A stretch of DNA of 64,000 nucleotides, from positions 1 through 64,000 of the forward strand of contig NZ_JAAFZA010000012.1 of assembly GCF_015356865.1 (NCBI RefSeq), read 5' to 3'. This document shows, piece by piece, positions 25,273-33,197 of the stretch (its first letter is position 1; every line of letters begins with the position of its first letter). The DNA comes from Catenulispora pinisilvae (GTDB taxonomy: Bacteria > Actinomycetota > Actinomycetes > Streptomycetales > Catenulisporaceae). The position numbers and the translations under genes are program-made. Under the pieces are notes generated by a model that was given only the letters and a program-made list of their open reading frames with translations, was not told where the DNA came from and searched no databases.

Positions 25273-26418
25273 ATGACTGTCAATGCCCGACATCGTCGTC
25301 CGCGTGCCCGAAAGTCCACGAAGCTCGCCCTGGGCGCCGCCGCGGCCGGGACCATGGTCCTGGTGCCCAGCGTCGCCAACGCCGAGCCGCAGCCCACGAT
25401 CGACCAGGTCAGCGCCCAGCTGAACAAGCTGTACCAGCAGGAGGCGCACGCCGACGAGGCCTACAACGCGGCGCAGGACGCCCAGGCCAAGCTGCAGCAG
25501 CAGGTCGACGGGATCAACGGCCAGATCAGCGCCGAGCAGGCGAACATGAACCAGACCAAGACCCGCCTGGGCGGCCTGGCCGCCGAGCAGTACCGCAACG
25601 GCGGCATCGACCCCACCCTGCAGCTGATGTTGCAGGCCAACCCCTCCACCATGCTGACCATGTCGGCCACCGTGGGGCGGGTCACCGCGAACAACGCCGA
25701 CACGCTGGCGCTGCTGGACCAGCAGAAGGCGGACCTGGCGACCAAGGCCAGGGAGGCGGCGGCCAAGATGGCGCTGCTGGACCAGCAGGTCAAGGCCGCC
25801 GAGTCCACCAAGAAGGAGTTCGACGGCGACGTCGCCAAGACCCAGGCGCTGCTGAACTCGCTGCAGGCGCAGCAGCGGGCCGCTCTGCTGGCCGCGCAGC
25901 AGAAGCAGCAGGCCGCGGCGCTGGCGGCGGCTCAGGCGGCTTCGCAGCACTCGACGTCGGGGTCGTCCGGGTCTTCCTCGGGCTCCTCCGGTTCGTCCGG
26001 GTCCTCGGGCTCGTCGGGCTCGACGGGGTCGGGCGGCTCGAAGGTGCCGATCCCCGCGGTGTCCGGCCGTGCCGCCGCGGCGGTGGCCTTCGCCCAGGCG
26101 CAGATCGGGAAGCCGTACATCTTCGGCGCCACCGGTCCGGGCGGGTACGACTGCTCCGGGCTGACGCAGGCGGCGTGGAAGGCGGCCGGGGTGGCGATCC
26201 CGCGGACCGCCACGGCGCAGATGCAGGGGCTGTCGGCGATTCCGGCGTCTTCGGCGCAGCCGGGTGACCTGGTGTTCTTCTACGGCGACTCGAGTTATGT
26301 GGATCACGTCGGGTTGTACATCGGGAACGGGATGGTCATCCACGCTCCGCACCCGGGTTCTTCGGTGGAGATCGTTGCGGTGAGCAGTATGCCGCTGGTT
26401 TCTTACGCTCGGCCGTAG
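25273..26418 (+). CDS. Secreted NlpC/P60 peptidoglycan endopeptidase with coiled coil
   Basis: 381 aa, RipA-like layout. Signal peptide (1-37, cleavage after VANA), an extended Gln/Ala-rich coiled coil (about 40-220), a Ser/Gly-rich linker (about 233-258) and an NlpC/P60 domain (about 262-381) with Cys in YDCSGLTQAAW, His in VDHVGLYIG and HAPHPG. Cleaves peptide stems in peptidoglycan outside the membrane. Controlled by the riboswitch just upstream. A small GAGCT/AGCTC hairpin lies between the strong AGGAGGAG and the ATG, which are 19 nt apart. Confidence 0.92.
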   Translation: MTVNARHRRPRARKSTKLALGAAAAGTMVLVPSVANAEPQPTIDQVSAQLNKLYQQEAHADEAYNAAQDAQAKLQQQVDGINGQISAEQANMNQTKTRLGGLAAEQYRNGGIDPTLQLMLQANPSTMLTMSATVGRVTANNADTLALLDQQKADLATKAREAAAKMALLDQQVKAAESTKKEFDGDVAKTQALLNSLQAQQRAALLAAQQKQQAAALAAAQAASQHSTSGSSGSSSGSSGSSGSSGSSGSTGSGGSKVPIPAVSGRAAAAVAFAQAQIGKPYIFGATGPGGYDCSGLTQAAWKAAGVAIPRTATAQMQGLSAIPASSAQPGDLVFFYGDSSYVDHVGLYIGNGMVIHAPHPGSSVEIVAVSSMPLVSYARP

Positions 26419-26530
26419 GTCGTAGCGGCCGTAGGGGTTCGGCTCGCATAGCTCGCATAACCCCCATGGCTCGTTTCAGGTTGTCGGCGTGTTCTCGGCG
26501 CGCTCCCGGACGGTGTGGGTCCGGGACGAT

Positions 26531-26677
26531 GCCCGGCGGACCCCGGCCGTGGTCGCGTACCCCCTCCCCGCGCGACCGCTGCCGGGGTCCGCCGGGCGGG
26601 TCCTGGACTCTGCTGTGTGGGCGTGGCGTCTGGCCTGGGGTTTTCTCCCCGTAACCCGGGCCGGACGCCACCGCCAC
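26531..26677. repeat. Two successive long hairpins after the NlpC/P60 gene
   Basis: First: 17-bp perfect arms 26531-26547 and 26581-26597 (GCCCGGCGGACCCCGGC), with an inner 7-bp GGTCGCG/CGCGACC stem. Second: arms 26617-26639 and 26655-26677, nearly complementary over 23 nt with a few G-T pairs, ending GGCCTGGGG/CCCGGGCC. They fill most of the 430-bp gap and probably act as tandem terminators or stabilise the 3' end of the mRNA. Confidence 0.65.
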
Positions 26678-26763
26678 GCGCCATCCGCGCGACCGGTGCC
26701 GCCAGCGTCTGGACAGGGCGCGTAGAGATCCGTACCCGGGACGAGTGGAGCGGCTCCGCACTT

Positions 26764-26793
26764 TTGCGTAGTGCTGCTCACAGCTCCTATAGG
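26764..26793 (+). promoter_or_regulatory. Possible promoter of the DLW-39 gene
   Basis: TTGCGT (26764-26769) and TATAGG (26788-26793) with an 18-bp spacer, about 55 bp before the start codon. Sequence match only. Confidence 0.4.
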
Positions 26794-26848
26794 CCCCGCG
26801 GCTGTTAAGCTCGGGGGCACAGACGTCTACCAGAAGGGAGGTGGCCAC

Positions 26849-26974
26849 GTGAAGAAGCTGCTTCTGCTCGCAGTGGCTGCCATCGGCGGTCTGCTGGTCT
26901 ACCGGCAGGTCCAGTCCGACAAGTCGGAGCAGGACCTCTGGACCGAGGCGACCGACCCGGTCCCTTCGGCCTGA
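26849..26974 (+). CDS. DLW-39 family small membrane protein
   Basis: 41 aa from GTG after GGGAGGTGG. One N-terminal membrane helix (KKLLLLAVAAIGGLLVYRQV) followed by a polar tail with the family signature QDLW and a TDPVPSA end. In many actinomycetes this small gene sits beside tRNA genes near gyrA. Function unknown. It marks this area as chromosomal backbone. Confidence 0.85.
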   Translation: MKKLLLLAVAAIGGLLVYRQVQSDKSEQDLWTEATDPVPSA

Positions 26975-27015
26975 GAACCGCTCATCCGGCTTCCTCGGCA
27001 GCTAGAGCCGGGGCA

Positions 27016-27047
27016 CGGTCCGTCTCCCGGGTTCGGGAGGCGGACCG
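27016..27047 (+). terminator. Terminator hairpin between DLW-39 and the tRNA
   Basis: CGGTCCGTCTCCCG (27016-27029) pairs with CGGGAGGCGGACCG (27034-27047) with one G-T; loop GGTT. It ends 7 nt before the truncated tRNA-Ala. Confidence 0.65.
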
Positions 27048-27053
27048 CTCTAC

Positions 27054-27092
27054 GGGGCCATGGCGCAATTGGTAGCGCACCTGCTTTGCAAG
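27054..27092 (+). pseudogene. Truncated tRNA-Ala (5' half), probable att junction
   Basis: GGGGCCA acceptor half, a perfect D-arm (GCGC...GCGC) and an anticodon loop TTTGCAA (anticodon TGC) are intact; after about TTTGCAAGC the expected anticodon 3' strand is lost and there is no T-arm or acceptor 3' strand. Unrelated sequence of about 20 nt follows, then the complete tRNA-Ala. The break inside the anticodon arm is where anticodon-loop-targeting integrases recombine. Confidence 0.75.
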
Positions 27093-27112
27093 CCAGTACT
27101 TTCGTTTGACCA

Positions 27113-27185
27113 GGGGCCATAGCTCAATTGGCAGAGCACAGCCTTTGCAAGGCTGGGGTTCGGGGTTCGATTCCCCGTGGCTCCA
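27113..27185 (+). tRNA. tRNA-Ala (anticodon TGC)
   Basis: 73 nt, complete cloverleaf: acceptor GGGGCCA/TGGCTCC, including the G3-U70 identity pair of tRNA-Ala; D-arm GCTC/GAGC; anticodon arm CAGCC-TTTGCAA-GGCTG; T-arm CGGGG-TTCGATT-CCCCG; discriminator A. CCA not encoded. It differs from the truncated copy upstream in the D-arm, so it is not a simple duplicate; it may have been supplied by the element to replace the disrupted gene. Confidence 0.95.
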
Positions 27186-27190
27186 CTGTC

Positions 27191-27211
27191 AGCCCAGTGA
27201 CCTGGGCTTTT
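27191..27211 (+). terminator. tRNA-Ala terminator
   Basis: AGCCCAG / CTGGGCT stem, loop TGAC, followed by TTTTG, 5 nt after the tRNA. Rho-independent shape. Confidence 0.75.
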
Positions 27212-27313
27212 GTGGATGATGTAGGGCTCGGGCGAGCGGCTTGGGACCCCGCCCGAGCGGTCTGACTGACTCTCATCGGATCTTGCTGGATCTGACCCGT
27301 CACGGAAAATACG

Positions 27314-27339
27314 CGGAAAAGGGCTTCGGGCCTTTTCCG
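27314..27339 (-). terminator. Hairpin downstream of the integrase
   Basis: CGGAAAAGG (27314-27322) pairs with CCTTTTCCG (27331-27339), 33 nt beyond the integrase stop. Symmetric A/T ends would allow termination in either direction; it could alternatively be an arm-type integrase site. Confidence 0.5.
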
Positions 27340-27372
27340 ATCTGTCGTCGCTGGTCAGTGGCCTGATCCGCG

Positions 27373-29043
27373 TCAGCGTCGACCGGGTTCGTCCCCGTCC
27401 CCGAAGTCGCTCACGTCAAGATCATCCTCCTCGTCAGGCTCATCCTCGTCCTCTTCGAAGGCGTCCTCGTCGGCGTCCTCCGAGCCGGAGCCGCCGTCGT
27501 CCGGCGCGTCCGCTTCAGAGGCGGTGAGCGCCTGGCTGACGAAGAAGTCGATGGACTGTTCGATCAGCTTCCGAGCGAGTTCCTCCTGCCCCTCGATGCA
27601 CTTGGCGTAGATCCGGAGCAGTACGTCCAGGCCGTGCCCGGCCCACTCGGCGATGAGCGTCGGCGGGACTCCGGCGTTCAGTAGCAGTGAGACGCCGCCG
27701 TGGCGCAGGTCGTAGGGCCGCTTGCCCAGCTTCGACTTGAACTGTCGGACGGACAGGGTCTTGTGCCGGGTGAAGCGCCAGACCTTCGCGTAGGCGGTCT
27801 TGCTGATCGTCCGTCCACCGCCCCTGATGCCGGTGAACAGGTGGCCACCGGGGGGAACGTTGTACTGCTTGAGGTGCCGACGGACCCATGCCACGCCGTT
27901 GGGGTGAATGGGGACGTCGCGATCCTCGCCCTTCTCGCGCTGCTTCAGCGCCTTGCTCTCACGGCCTTTGGCTTCGTCGGTCCACTGCTTGGCTGGCTGC
28001 GGGTCGGCGACGCTGAACCTGACGCGGCCCCATTCCGTCTCCGGCTGACCCTTCGGGGGCTCGGGCGGGAGAGTGAAGCAGTCCTCAGTCAGGTCCATCG
28101 CCTCGCTTGGCCGCATCAAGGCGTAGTACAGGAGAGCGAAGAACGCCTGGAGTCGTTCGCCAGTGGGGCCGTACTCCGCGGCGTTGGTGATCAGCGCTTC
28201 GACTTGGGCGGGGTTGGCGACCACACGCTTGTCGACGACGTTGGAGCGCTTGGATTGTTTGCCGAAGCGGTCCCACTTCGGATCGTCCAGCGGGTTGGCG
28301 TCCAGCACCTTGCACTCGACCAAGAACTCCAACGCCTGATTGAAGCTGGCGCGGTAGCGGCTCACCGTCGAACGCGCTGCTTTCAGGCCGGTGGTGGGCT
28401 GGAGCAGGATTGCTTCCATGGCGGTCCGGAACGTTGCCTCGTCGGCGAGGTCGCCGGCGGGTCGTGAGTGTTCGCGGATCCACTTCAGAGCGGCGACATA
28501 TCGCGGCGCCGGGGGGACGGTCTCGCGGTTGTTCTTGTTGTAGACGTACTTCACCAGGACGTAGTTGAGGTCCCGGCGATCCGGCGCGCCGTCCCGATTG
28601 GTGACGAGCGCGGCCGTGACGATGCTGAGCGCTGCTGCCATCGCGGCCCGGGAGGTGGGTTCAAGTAACGGCCACTTGGCGTCGGTGAACTCCACGAAGC
28701 GCTCGTAGCAGGTGGCGGCATTGCTTTCCGCCTCCTGCCTTGCCCTGTCGGCCTCCTCGTACTCCTGCTTGCGCCGATACTCCGCCATCGGCAGTCCGGA
28801 ACGGATGTGGAACGCCTCGCCGCGGCTGACCGCAAGCTGGAGCTCCCTCTGTCGATTCTCGGCCTGGGGGTACGTGGGGAAGCTGGCAGTGCATTCCTTC
28901 TCGCGGCCTTCGACGACCCAGCGGATCGAGTACGTGCACTTGCGCTTCTCGATCGGCTTGACCAGTTCCTCCTTGGCCTGGCTGATGTGCTCCCGGATCT
29001 TCGGCCAGATCCGGACCTTGTATGTGAACTCTTCGTCGTTCAA
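27373..29043 (-). CDS. Tyrosine integrase of the right element
   Basis: 556 aa. Catalytic domain in the second half: Arg in YYALMRPSEAMDL, R-H in YDLRHGGVSLLLNAGV, H in AEWAGHG and Tyr in RIYAKC. N-terminal AP2-like DNA-binding part (about 30-85) and a SAM-like core domain (about 110-240). A highly acidic tail (about 515-556, D/E-rich) is unusual. Its 3' end faces the tRNA-Ala junction, as expected for a site-specific recombinase acting at that att site. Confidence 0.9.
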   Translation of the reverse strand: MNDEEFTYKVRIWPKIREHISQAKEELVKPIEKRKCTYSIRWVVEGREKECTASFPTYPQAENRQRELQLAVSRGEAFHIRSGLPMAEYRRKQEYEEADRARQEAESNAATCYERFVEFTDAKWPLLEPTSRAAMAAALSIVTAALVTNRDGAPDRRDLNYVLVKYVYNKNNRETVPPAPRYVAALKWIREHSRPAGDLADEATFRTAMEAILLQPTTGLKAARSTVSRYRASFNQALEFLVECKVLDANPLDDPKWDRFGKQSKRSNVVDKRVVANPAQVEALITNAAEYGPTGERLQAFFALLYYALMRPSEAMDLTEDCFTLPPEPPKGQPETEWGRVRFSVADPQPAKQWTDEAKGRESKALKQREKGEDRDVPIHPNGVAWVRRHLKQYNVPPGGHLFTGIRGGGRTISKTAYAKVWRFTRHKTLSVRQFKSKLGKRPYDLRHGGVSLLLNAGVPPTLIAEWAGHGLDVLLRIYAKCIEGQEELARKLIEQSIDFFVSQALTASEADAPDDGGSGSEDADEDAFEEDEDEPDEEDDLDVSDFGDGDEPGRR

Positions 29044-29095
29044 TGCCTGTCTTCCGTCGATCGGTCTCGGCGGGGGAGTGGGATGCGGTCGGCGG

Positions 29096-29296
29096 CTACT
29101 TCTCTTCGTGGGACTTCAGCCACCGGTCGAGGTCGGTGGTGCGGAAGCGCAGAGTGCCGTTGGGGTACTTGATCGCCTTGGGGGCTTTGCCCCGGGCCTT
29201 CCATCGGAAGAAGGTCGAGCGCGGAAGCGGCTTGCCGGGCTCGCCGAGGATGTCCAGCAGCTCGTCAAGGGATATGAGGCCGTATGCGTTGCCCAC
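29096..29296 (-). CDS. Excisionase-like HTH protein
   Basis: 66 aa. AlpA/HTH_17-type: GLISLDELLDILGEPGKPLPRSTFFRWKARGKAPKAI then a wing with LRFRTTDLDRWLKSHEE. Lies 52 nt upstream of the integrase in the same direction. Expected recombination directionality factor. Confidence 0.8.
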   Translation of the reverse strand: MGNAYGLISLDELLDILGEPGKPLPRSTFFRWKARGKAPKAIKYPNGTLRFRTTDLDRWLKSHEEK

Positions 29297-29391
29297 GGTG
29301 GGGGCCCTTTCGGTGAGGGCCCGGCCCCGGCCAGCCCGGCGGGAGGCCGGGCTGGACTTGGATCGGTTCGATCAGAAAGCGAGTGCGGGGC

Positions 29392-30279
29392 TCACCGCGG
29401 CAGAGGGAACGTCTCAGTGGACAGGCCGCCGGTGGGCAGTTGCAGCTTGCTGATGCTGCCTCCGGCGCGGTAGGCGTTCCAGGCCTTGATCAGCAGGGCG
29501 AGGATGAGGTCAGCGCTGACCGTGCCGCGGCCGCGCAGAGCGTCGCGTTCGCGGCGCACCCGCTCCCGGAACACCAGAACCGGGTGGCCGAGTTGGAGCC
29601 CAACGCCGTCGGCGATGCGCTGCATGAACCAGTTGGCGGGCTCGGCGTCGATGCCGGCGAGCAGCCAGTAGGCGAAGCCGAGCTGGGCCGGGGGAATTCC
29701 GGCGCCCTTGGCGTGGGTCACGCCGAAGTCGGCGGCTTCGACGATCCCGGGCACCGCGGCGAACGTCGCGTCCATCTCCGGGTCGGTGACTTTGTAGCTG
29801 CCTGTCTTGGTGCGGTAGCCGGCGTTCCACAGCGTCACGCGGCGCACGATCGCCGACACCGCGTCGCCGTTCTTGACGTCCTGCCAGCGCAGGGTGTCGG
29901 CGTAGGAGCGGCGGGCGCCGATGTCGGTGGTCTTCTGGGCTTCGATGGGCAGGCCGGTGACGAGCAGGCAGACGGCGGCGATGCCGGTGATCTCGATGGC
30001 CTCCAGCCGGTGCTGCCCGTCGATGAGGCGGCCGTCGACGCAGATCTTGATGGTTTCGCCGTTGACGTCCCAGCGGTCGGCGGTCATGTCGCGGGCGTAA
30101 CCGTCGGCAACGGCCTCGCGAAGGCGCCGGTTGTGGGAGTTGGCGTCCAGCAGCGCGGTGGCCATGGTCGGGGTGATCTCGACCCAGTCGGCCTTGACCT
30201 GCCGCTTGATCGTGGCCAGCGGGGTGCGGGTGGCCGATATGCGCGCGTCGACGTTGACACTGGTCGTAGTGGTGCTCAA
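29392..30279 (-). CDS. ParB/DGQHR-type nuclease-fold protein
   Basis: 295 aa from a TTG start, chosen because GAAGGA lies 8 nt upstream and upstream codons show no protein character. The N-terminal half carries W-D-V-N-G-E-T-I then GRLIDGQHRLEAIEITG (residues about 70-90), the ParB-like/DGQHR signature. The C-terminal half is helical. Similar single-domain proteins are common in phages and mobile elements; a role in partition is not shown, since no ParA partner is seen. Confidence 0.7.
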   Translation of the reverse strand: MSTTTTSVNVDARISATRTPLATIKRQVKADWVEITPTMATALLDANSHNRRLREAVADGYARDMTADRWDVNGETIKICVDGRLIDGQHRLEAIEITGIAAVCLLVTGLPIEAQKTTDIGARRSYADTLRWQDVKNGDAVSAIVRRVTLWNAGYRTKTGSYKVTDPEMDATFAAVPGIVEAADFGVTHAKGAGIPPAQLGFAYWLLAGIDAEPANWFMQRIADGVGLQLGHPVLVFRERVRRERDALRGRGTVSADLILALLIKAWNAYRAGGSISKLQLPTGGLSTETFPLPR

Positions 30280-30569
30280 GGCAGTGTTCCTTCGGAGAAG
30301 TGAAGGGCCTGCCTCGCCACCGGCGGGACAGGCCGGTGGAGGTGGTGCTAGTAGCATCTGCTGCCGAGGTGGTCTGTCACATGAATGGACCACCACAAAG
30401 TGCCAGTTCCCTAACCTAGAGCCAGGTCTGCATTCCACTACAAGCTCTGGGCCAGCCTCCGGTGAGCGTGCGTGGCCGGGACCCGACCCGAGCTTGCCGC
30501 CGATGTGCAGATTCACACAGAGTGTGATCAACTCGCACTGAAAGTAGCCACTCCCGAAGGGATGCCGAC
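30280..30569. promoter_or_regulatory. Divergent control region with two palindromes
   Basis: Contains GGTGGTC-N13-GACCACC (30368-30394) and TCACAC-AGA-GTGTGA (30513-30527), the latter 43 bp before the rightward 80-aa gene. Candidate operators for the MarR, XRE or antirepressor system of the element. No gene is seen here. Confidence 0.5.
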
Positions 30570-30812
30570 ATGACCAGCAGCACGCTTACGGCGGTCGTCG
30601 CTAAAGTCGTTAACCTCATGGCAGGCGGTATGAGCGAGACGGACGCCATCGCTAAGGCCAAGAAGGAGGTGCCCGGCGGACAGAACCACACTTCCGACGC
30701 CATCTCCGACGCACTGCCGGAGGATCCTTCAGCTCCGAAGCCCCTCCCCATCAACGGCGCCGGCAACGGCGGCACCGTTATCGCAGAGGCAAACGAGGCG
30801 CAGGACTACTAG
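30570..30812 (+). CDS. Small hypothetical protein
   Basis: 80 aa, ATG preceded by GAAGGGA. Helical N-terminus (SSTLTAVVAKVVNLMAGGMSETDAI), then an acidic Pro/Gly-rich tail ending EAQDY. Unrecognised. One of the few rightward genes of this element; divergent from the ParB-type gene and convergent with the antirepressor gene. Confidence 0.5.
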   Translation: MTSSTLTAVVAKVVNLMAGGMSETDAIAKAKKEVPGGQNHTSDAISDALPEDPSAPKPLPINGAGNGGTVIAEANEAQDY

Positions 30813-30826
30813 TTACAGGAGTGCGG

Positions 30827-31687
30827 TCAGATGCCCGGGGTCGCCGGGATCTGGTGCCGCTCGGGCGGTAGCTCTTTGGCGAGCTTCTCCTTCAGGCGTT
30901 GGAAGCCCTTGGAGGTGAGGCGTCCAGAGGCCGGGCAGGGCCCGAACTCGTTGACGTGCACGGTGTTGACCATGTAGTTGCGGCCGACGGCGTAGGCGGT
31001 GGCAGCGGTGGAGTGCACCTCCACCCACCGCCAGCGGCGGCGCATCCGCTCCCGCAGCTCGTGCTCACCGATGACGAACAGCCGCCGCAGCATCCGGGCG
31101 GCGTCGCGCACGCTGCACGTGTCGTCGCTGTCGAAGAACGCATCATAGGCGGCGGCCTTCGGGGCGATCACCACGTGCTCGGCGGTCAACTCGGTGTTCT
31201 TGGCCGTCAGCTCCTGGTTCTTCTCCTGGAGCTGCCGGGCGATGTCGATCACGTTGGTTGCCATCGCCAGCGCTGCGGCGGGATCAGTGGCCAGGGTGGC
31301 CGCGAACTGCGAGCCGGGGTCGATGAACACCCCGCCGGTCTTGCGGATCGTGGGCAGCACCACCGTGGTGACCCACCGCTTGAATGCCCGCGCCTCGGGA
31401 CGGGCCGACCGGAAGATCAGCTCGTACAGCCCGGACTCGGACACGAGGGTGATCCGCCTACCTGCATCAAGTGCAGTTGCGGCGCGACCTGGGAAAACGT
31501 CCTCGAACTTGGCGGTGTGGTAGTCGTCGGAGTCGAGCCAGCGGGTGACCTGGCCGGCGTCGGCGTACCCGAGAATGCCGCAGACGTCCATCAGGACCCA
31601 GTACGGCTCGCCGTCGCGGACGACGGTGCGGACCTGCTGGCCCTGGAAGTTGAACAGGGCTATGTCGCTGGTTGCCATACCGCTCAC
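30827..31687 (-). CDS. Phage antirepressor (Bro-N domain)
   Basis: 286 aa, GTG start overlapping the previous stop (GTGA); an ATG 9 nt later is possible. Bro-N domain at residues about 10-110 (VRTVVRDGEPYWVLMDVCGILGYAD ... ESGLYELIFRSARPEARAFKRWVTTVVLPTIRKTGG). A coiled-coil-like stretch with QEKNQELTAKNTELTAE follows, then a KilAC-like C-terminal domain (about 180-275, ending LTSKGFQRLKEKLAKE). Anti-repressors of this type switch temperate elements to lytic or mobile state. Confidence 0.88.
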   Translation of the reverse strand: MSGMATSDIALFNFQGQQVRTVVRDGEPYWVLMDVCGILGYADAGQVTRWLDSDDYHTAKFEDVFPGRAATALDAGRRITLVSESGLYELIFRSARPEARAFKRWVTTVVLPTIRKTGGVFIDPGSQFAATLATDPAAALAMATNVIDIARQLQEKNQELTAKNTELTAEHVVIAPKAAAYDAFFDSDDTCSVRDAARMLRRLFVIGEHELRERMRRRWRWVEVHSTAATAYAVGRNYMVNTVHVNEFGPCPASGRLTSKGFQRLKEKLAKELPPERHQIPATPGI

Positions 31688-32190
31688 CGTGCCTTCAGTG
31701 CGACGTGGACCGCGGCGCCGACCAGGTCCGGGATGTTCTCGCCGATCTCGGCCAGTACCCGGTCGCGAACCTCGGCCACGGCGGCGATGATCTCGGCTTG
31801 GACAGTGGAAACGATCTCGCGGCGGATGAACTGCTCCAGGACCGTGCCGTTTTGCTGACGCCCGTCAATCGGGGCATTCAGGAGATCGCGGGTGTGCTCC
31901 AGGATCAGCTCGCGCATCGTGCGCTTGTCGCCGGTCGGCATCCCCAGGAAATTTGTGCGGACCGTCGGGTTCTCCATCGCCTCAGCGAGGATCGGAGCCA
32001 GAGTGGTGCGGATCATCTCGTCCCGCACCTTCTCCACCCAGGTCGTGATCGTCTCCCAGTGCGGACCGTTCGCGATCCGGACCACGATGTCCTCGGCGAT
32101 CTTGTCGCCCAGGGTGCGCTCGGTGTCGTCGTGGTTGTAGCCGATGACGTCGGCTAGATCGATGCTGTCGACGTTGACGGTGAACTCCAT
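31684..32190 (-). CDS. Hypothetical protein, paralogue of 34192-34785 product
   Basis: 168 aa, helical, acidic. Starts MEFTVNVDSIDLADVIGYN; the segment RTLGDKIAEDIVVRIA and VRDEMIRTTLAPILAEA lines up with RTLADAVADRIAERLV and IRDELIRSKLEPVVQTA of the product of 34192-34785. No domain recognised. Stop overlaps the antirepressor start; start lies 6 nt after the MarR stop. Confidence 0.65.
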   Translation of the reverse strand: MEFTVNVDSIDLADVIGYNHDDTERTLGDKIAEDIVVRIANGPHWETITTWVEKVRDEMIRTTLAPILAEAMENPTVRTNFLGMPTGDKRTMRELILEHTRDLLNAPIDGRQQNGTVLEQFIRREIVSTVQAEIIAAVAEVRDRVLAEIGENIPDLVGAAVHVALKAR

Positions 32191-32196
32191 GTTCAG

Positions 32197-32667
32197 TCAG
32201 CTCCCTGCCGTGATGGCGGCGGCGCGCATGCGCTCCAGGCGCTCGTTGGGGAAGGCGTCCAGGCCGACGTTGAGCAGCTGATTCAGCTCCTCGACCTCCC
32301 GCAAATGCATCGCCGCAGCCAACTGGTCGTCGACCTTGTCGACGGCGGCACGCGCGGCCAGCAGGGTCTTGTGGCCGGCGGTGGTCAGGCGGATCGCCGT
32401 CGGTCGGCCGTGCCGGCTGGTGTTGATCTCTCGGGTGATCAGTCCGGCGTCGGCCAGGCGGAGCAGAACGGTGCCGGTGCTCTGGGCGGACACGCCGATG
32501 CGGGCAGCGGCCCACGCGGCGGAGATGCCGGGGTCGCGGGCGAGCAGGTCGAGCAGCTCGAAGCCCGCGACGGTCAAGCCGTGCGGTTCCAGGGCCTGGC
32601 GCTCGGCGCCGTCGATGGCGCGCCGCAGGGCCTGGATGTTGGTGGTGGTGTTGCCTATGCCGGACAT
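32197..32667 (-). CDS. MarR-family transcription regulator
   Basis: 156 aa. Winged-helix MarR fold: LTVAGFELLDLLARDPGISAAWAAARIGVSAQSTGTVLLRLADAGLITREINTSRHGRPTAIRLTTAGHKTL (residues about 30-103), with the recognition helix and the R-x-G-R wing. N- and C-terminal helices would form the dimer. Embedded in a leftward operon of the element; probably controls element genes. Confidence 0.8.
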   Translation of the reverse strand: MSGIGNTTTNIQALRRAIDGAERQALEPHGLTVAGFELLDLLARDPGISAAWAAARIGVSAQSTGTVLLRLADAGLITREINTSRHGRPTAIRLTTAGHKTLLAARAAVDKVDDQLAAAMHLREVEELNQLLNVGLDAFPNERLERMRAAAITAGS

Positions 32668-33197
32668 GCCGAGGGTGCCTTTCGTGTGCGGGATGGTTCC
32701 GGTGCGGTGTGGTGTGCGGCGACCGGGGTGATGTGCAAAGCCAGTTGCCGGGCCGGCCTGGTTGGCCCGAGCAGGAACGTGACGGCGAGCAGGTGCCGCC
32801 AGTCGTCATCGGGAAGGATCCCAGCGTCCACCAGGCCGTCGATCGCCGCCTTGGCGCTGGGCCCCCAGTTGTGTGGGTCCAGGCGGCGCCGGTTGTGCGG
32901 GTGCAGCACGACCGTGATCCATGCCTGCTTTGCCGCGGGGATCTGTGCGGCGCGGGCCAAGGTGGCGGCGGCGACGCGGATGCCGCCGGTGACGGCTGCC
33001 CGGCGGGACCAGTGGGGTCGCTCGTTGGCGGTGAGCAGCACCAGGGCCGGCGGGAGTTCGATGGTGAAGCACACCGGGCTGATCGAGCGGCACGGCGCGG
33101 TGAACACGGAAGCGGCCATGCCCGCAGGTATCGGGCATGGCCGCTGGGGTATGTCGGAGCTGTCGGTTGGTGGTGCCGGGCTCCCGATGTCGGTCAC
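32655..33197 (-). CDS. RusA-like endonuclease family protein
   Basis: 180 aa from a GTG start overlapping the upstream stop (GTGA); an ATG at 33119 would give 154 aa. The pattern of a hydrophobic strand, LTANERPHW, then RRLDPHNWGPSAKAAIDGLVDAGILPDDDWRHLL (about 95-130) matches RusA-type resolvases: D-P-x-N-x-x-K/A...D-G-L...D-D-D. RusA cuts Holliday junctions and is common in phage recombination modules; here it lies near SSB and RecT. Confidence 0.7.
   Translation of the reverse strand: MTDIGSPAPPTDSSDIPQRPCPIPAGMAASVFTAPCRSISPVCFTIELPPALVLLTANERPHWSRRAAVTGGIRVAAATLARAAQIPAAKQAWITVVLHPHNRRRLDPHNWGPSAKAAIDGLVDAGILPDDDWRHLLAVTFLLGPTRPARQLALHITPVAAHHTAPEPSRTRKAPSACPA

Noticed and set aside
25261-26352. 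363-codon minus-strand ORF opposite the NlpC/P60 gene
   Set aside because: Low-complexity Arg/Gly/Leu composition; the plus strand has signal peptide, coiled coil and catalytic motifs.
29392-30531. 379-aa form of the ParB/DGQHR protein
   Set aside because: The extra 84 codons cover the divergent promoter region and look non-coding; the TTG at 30279 has GAAGGA at the right distance.
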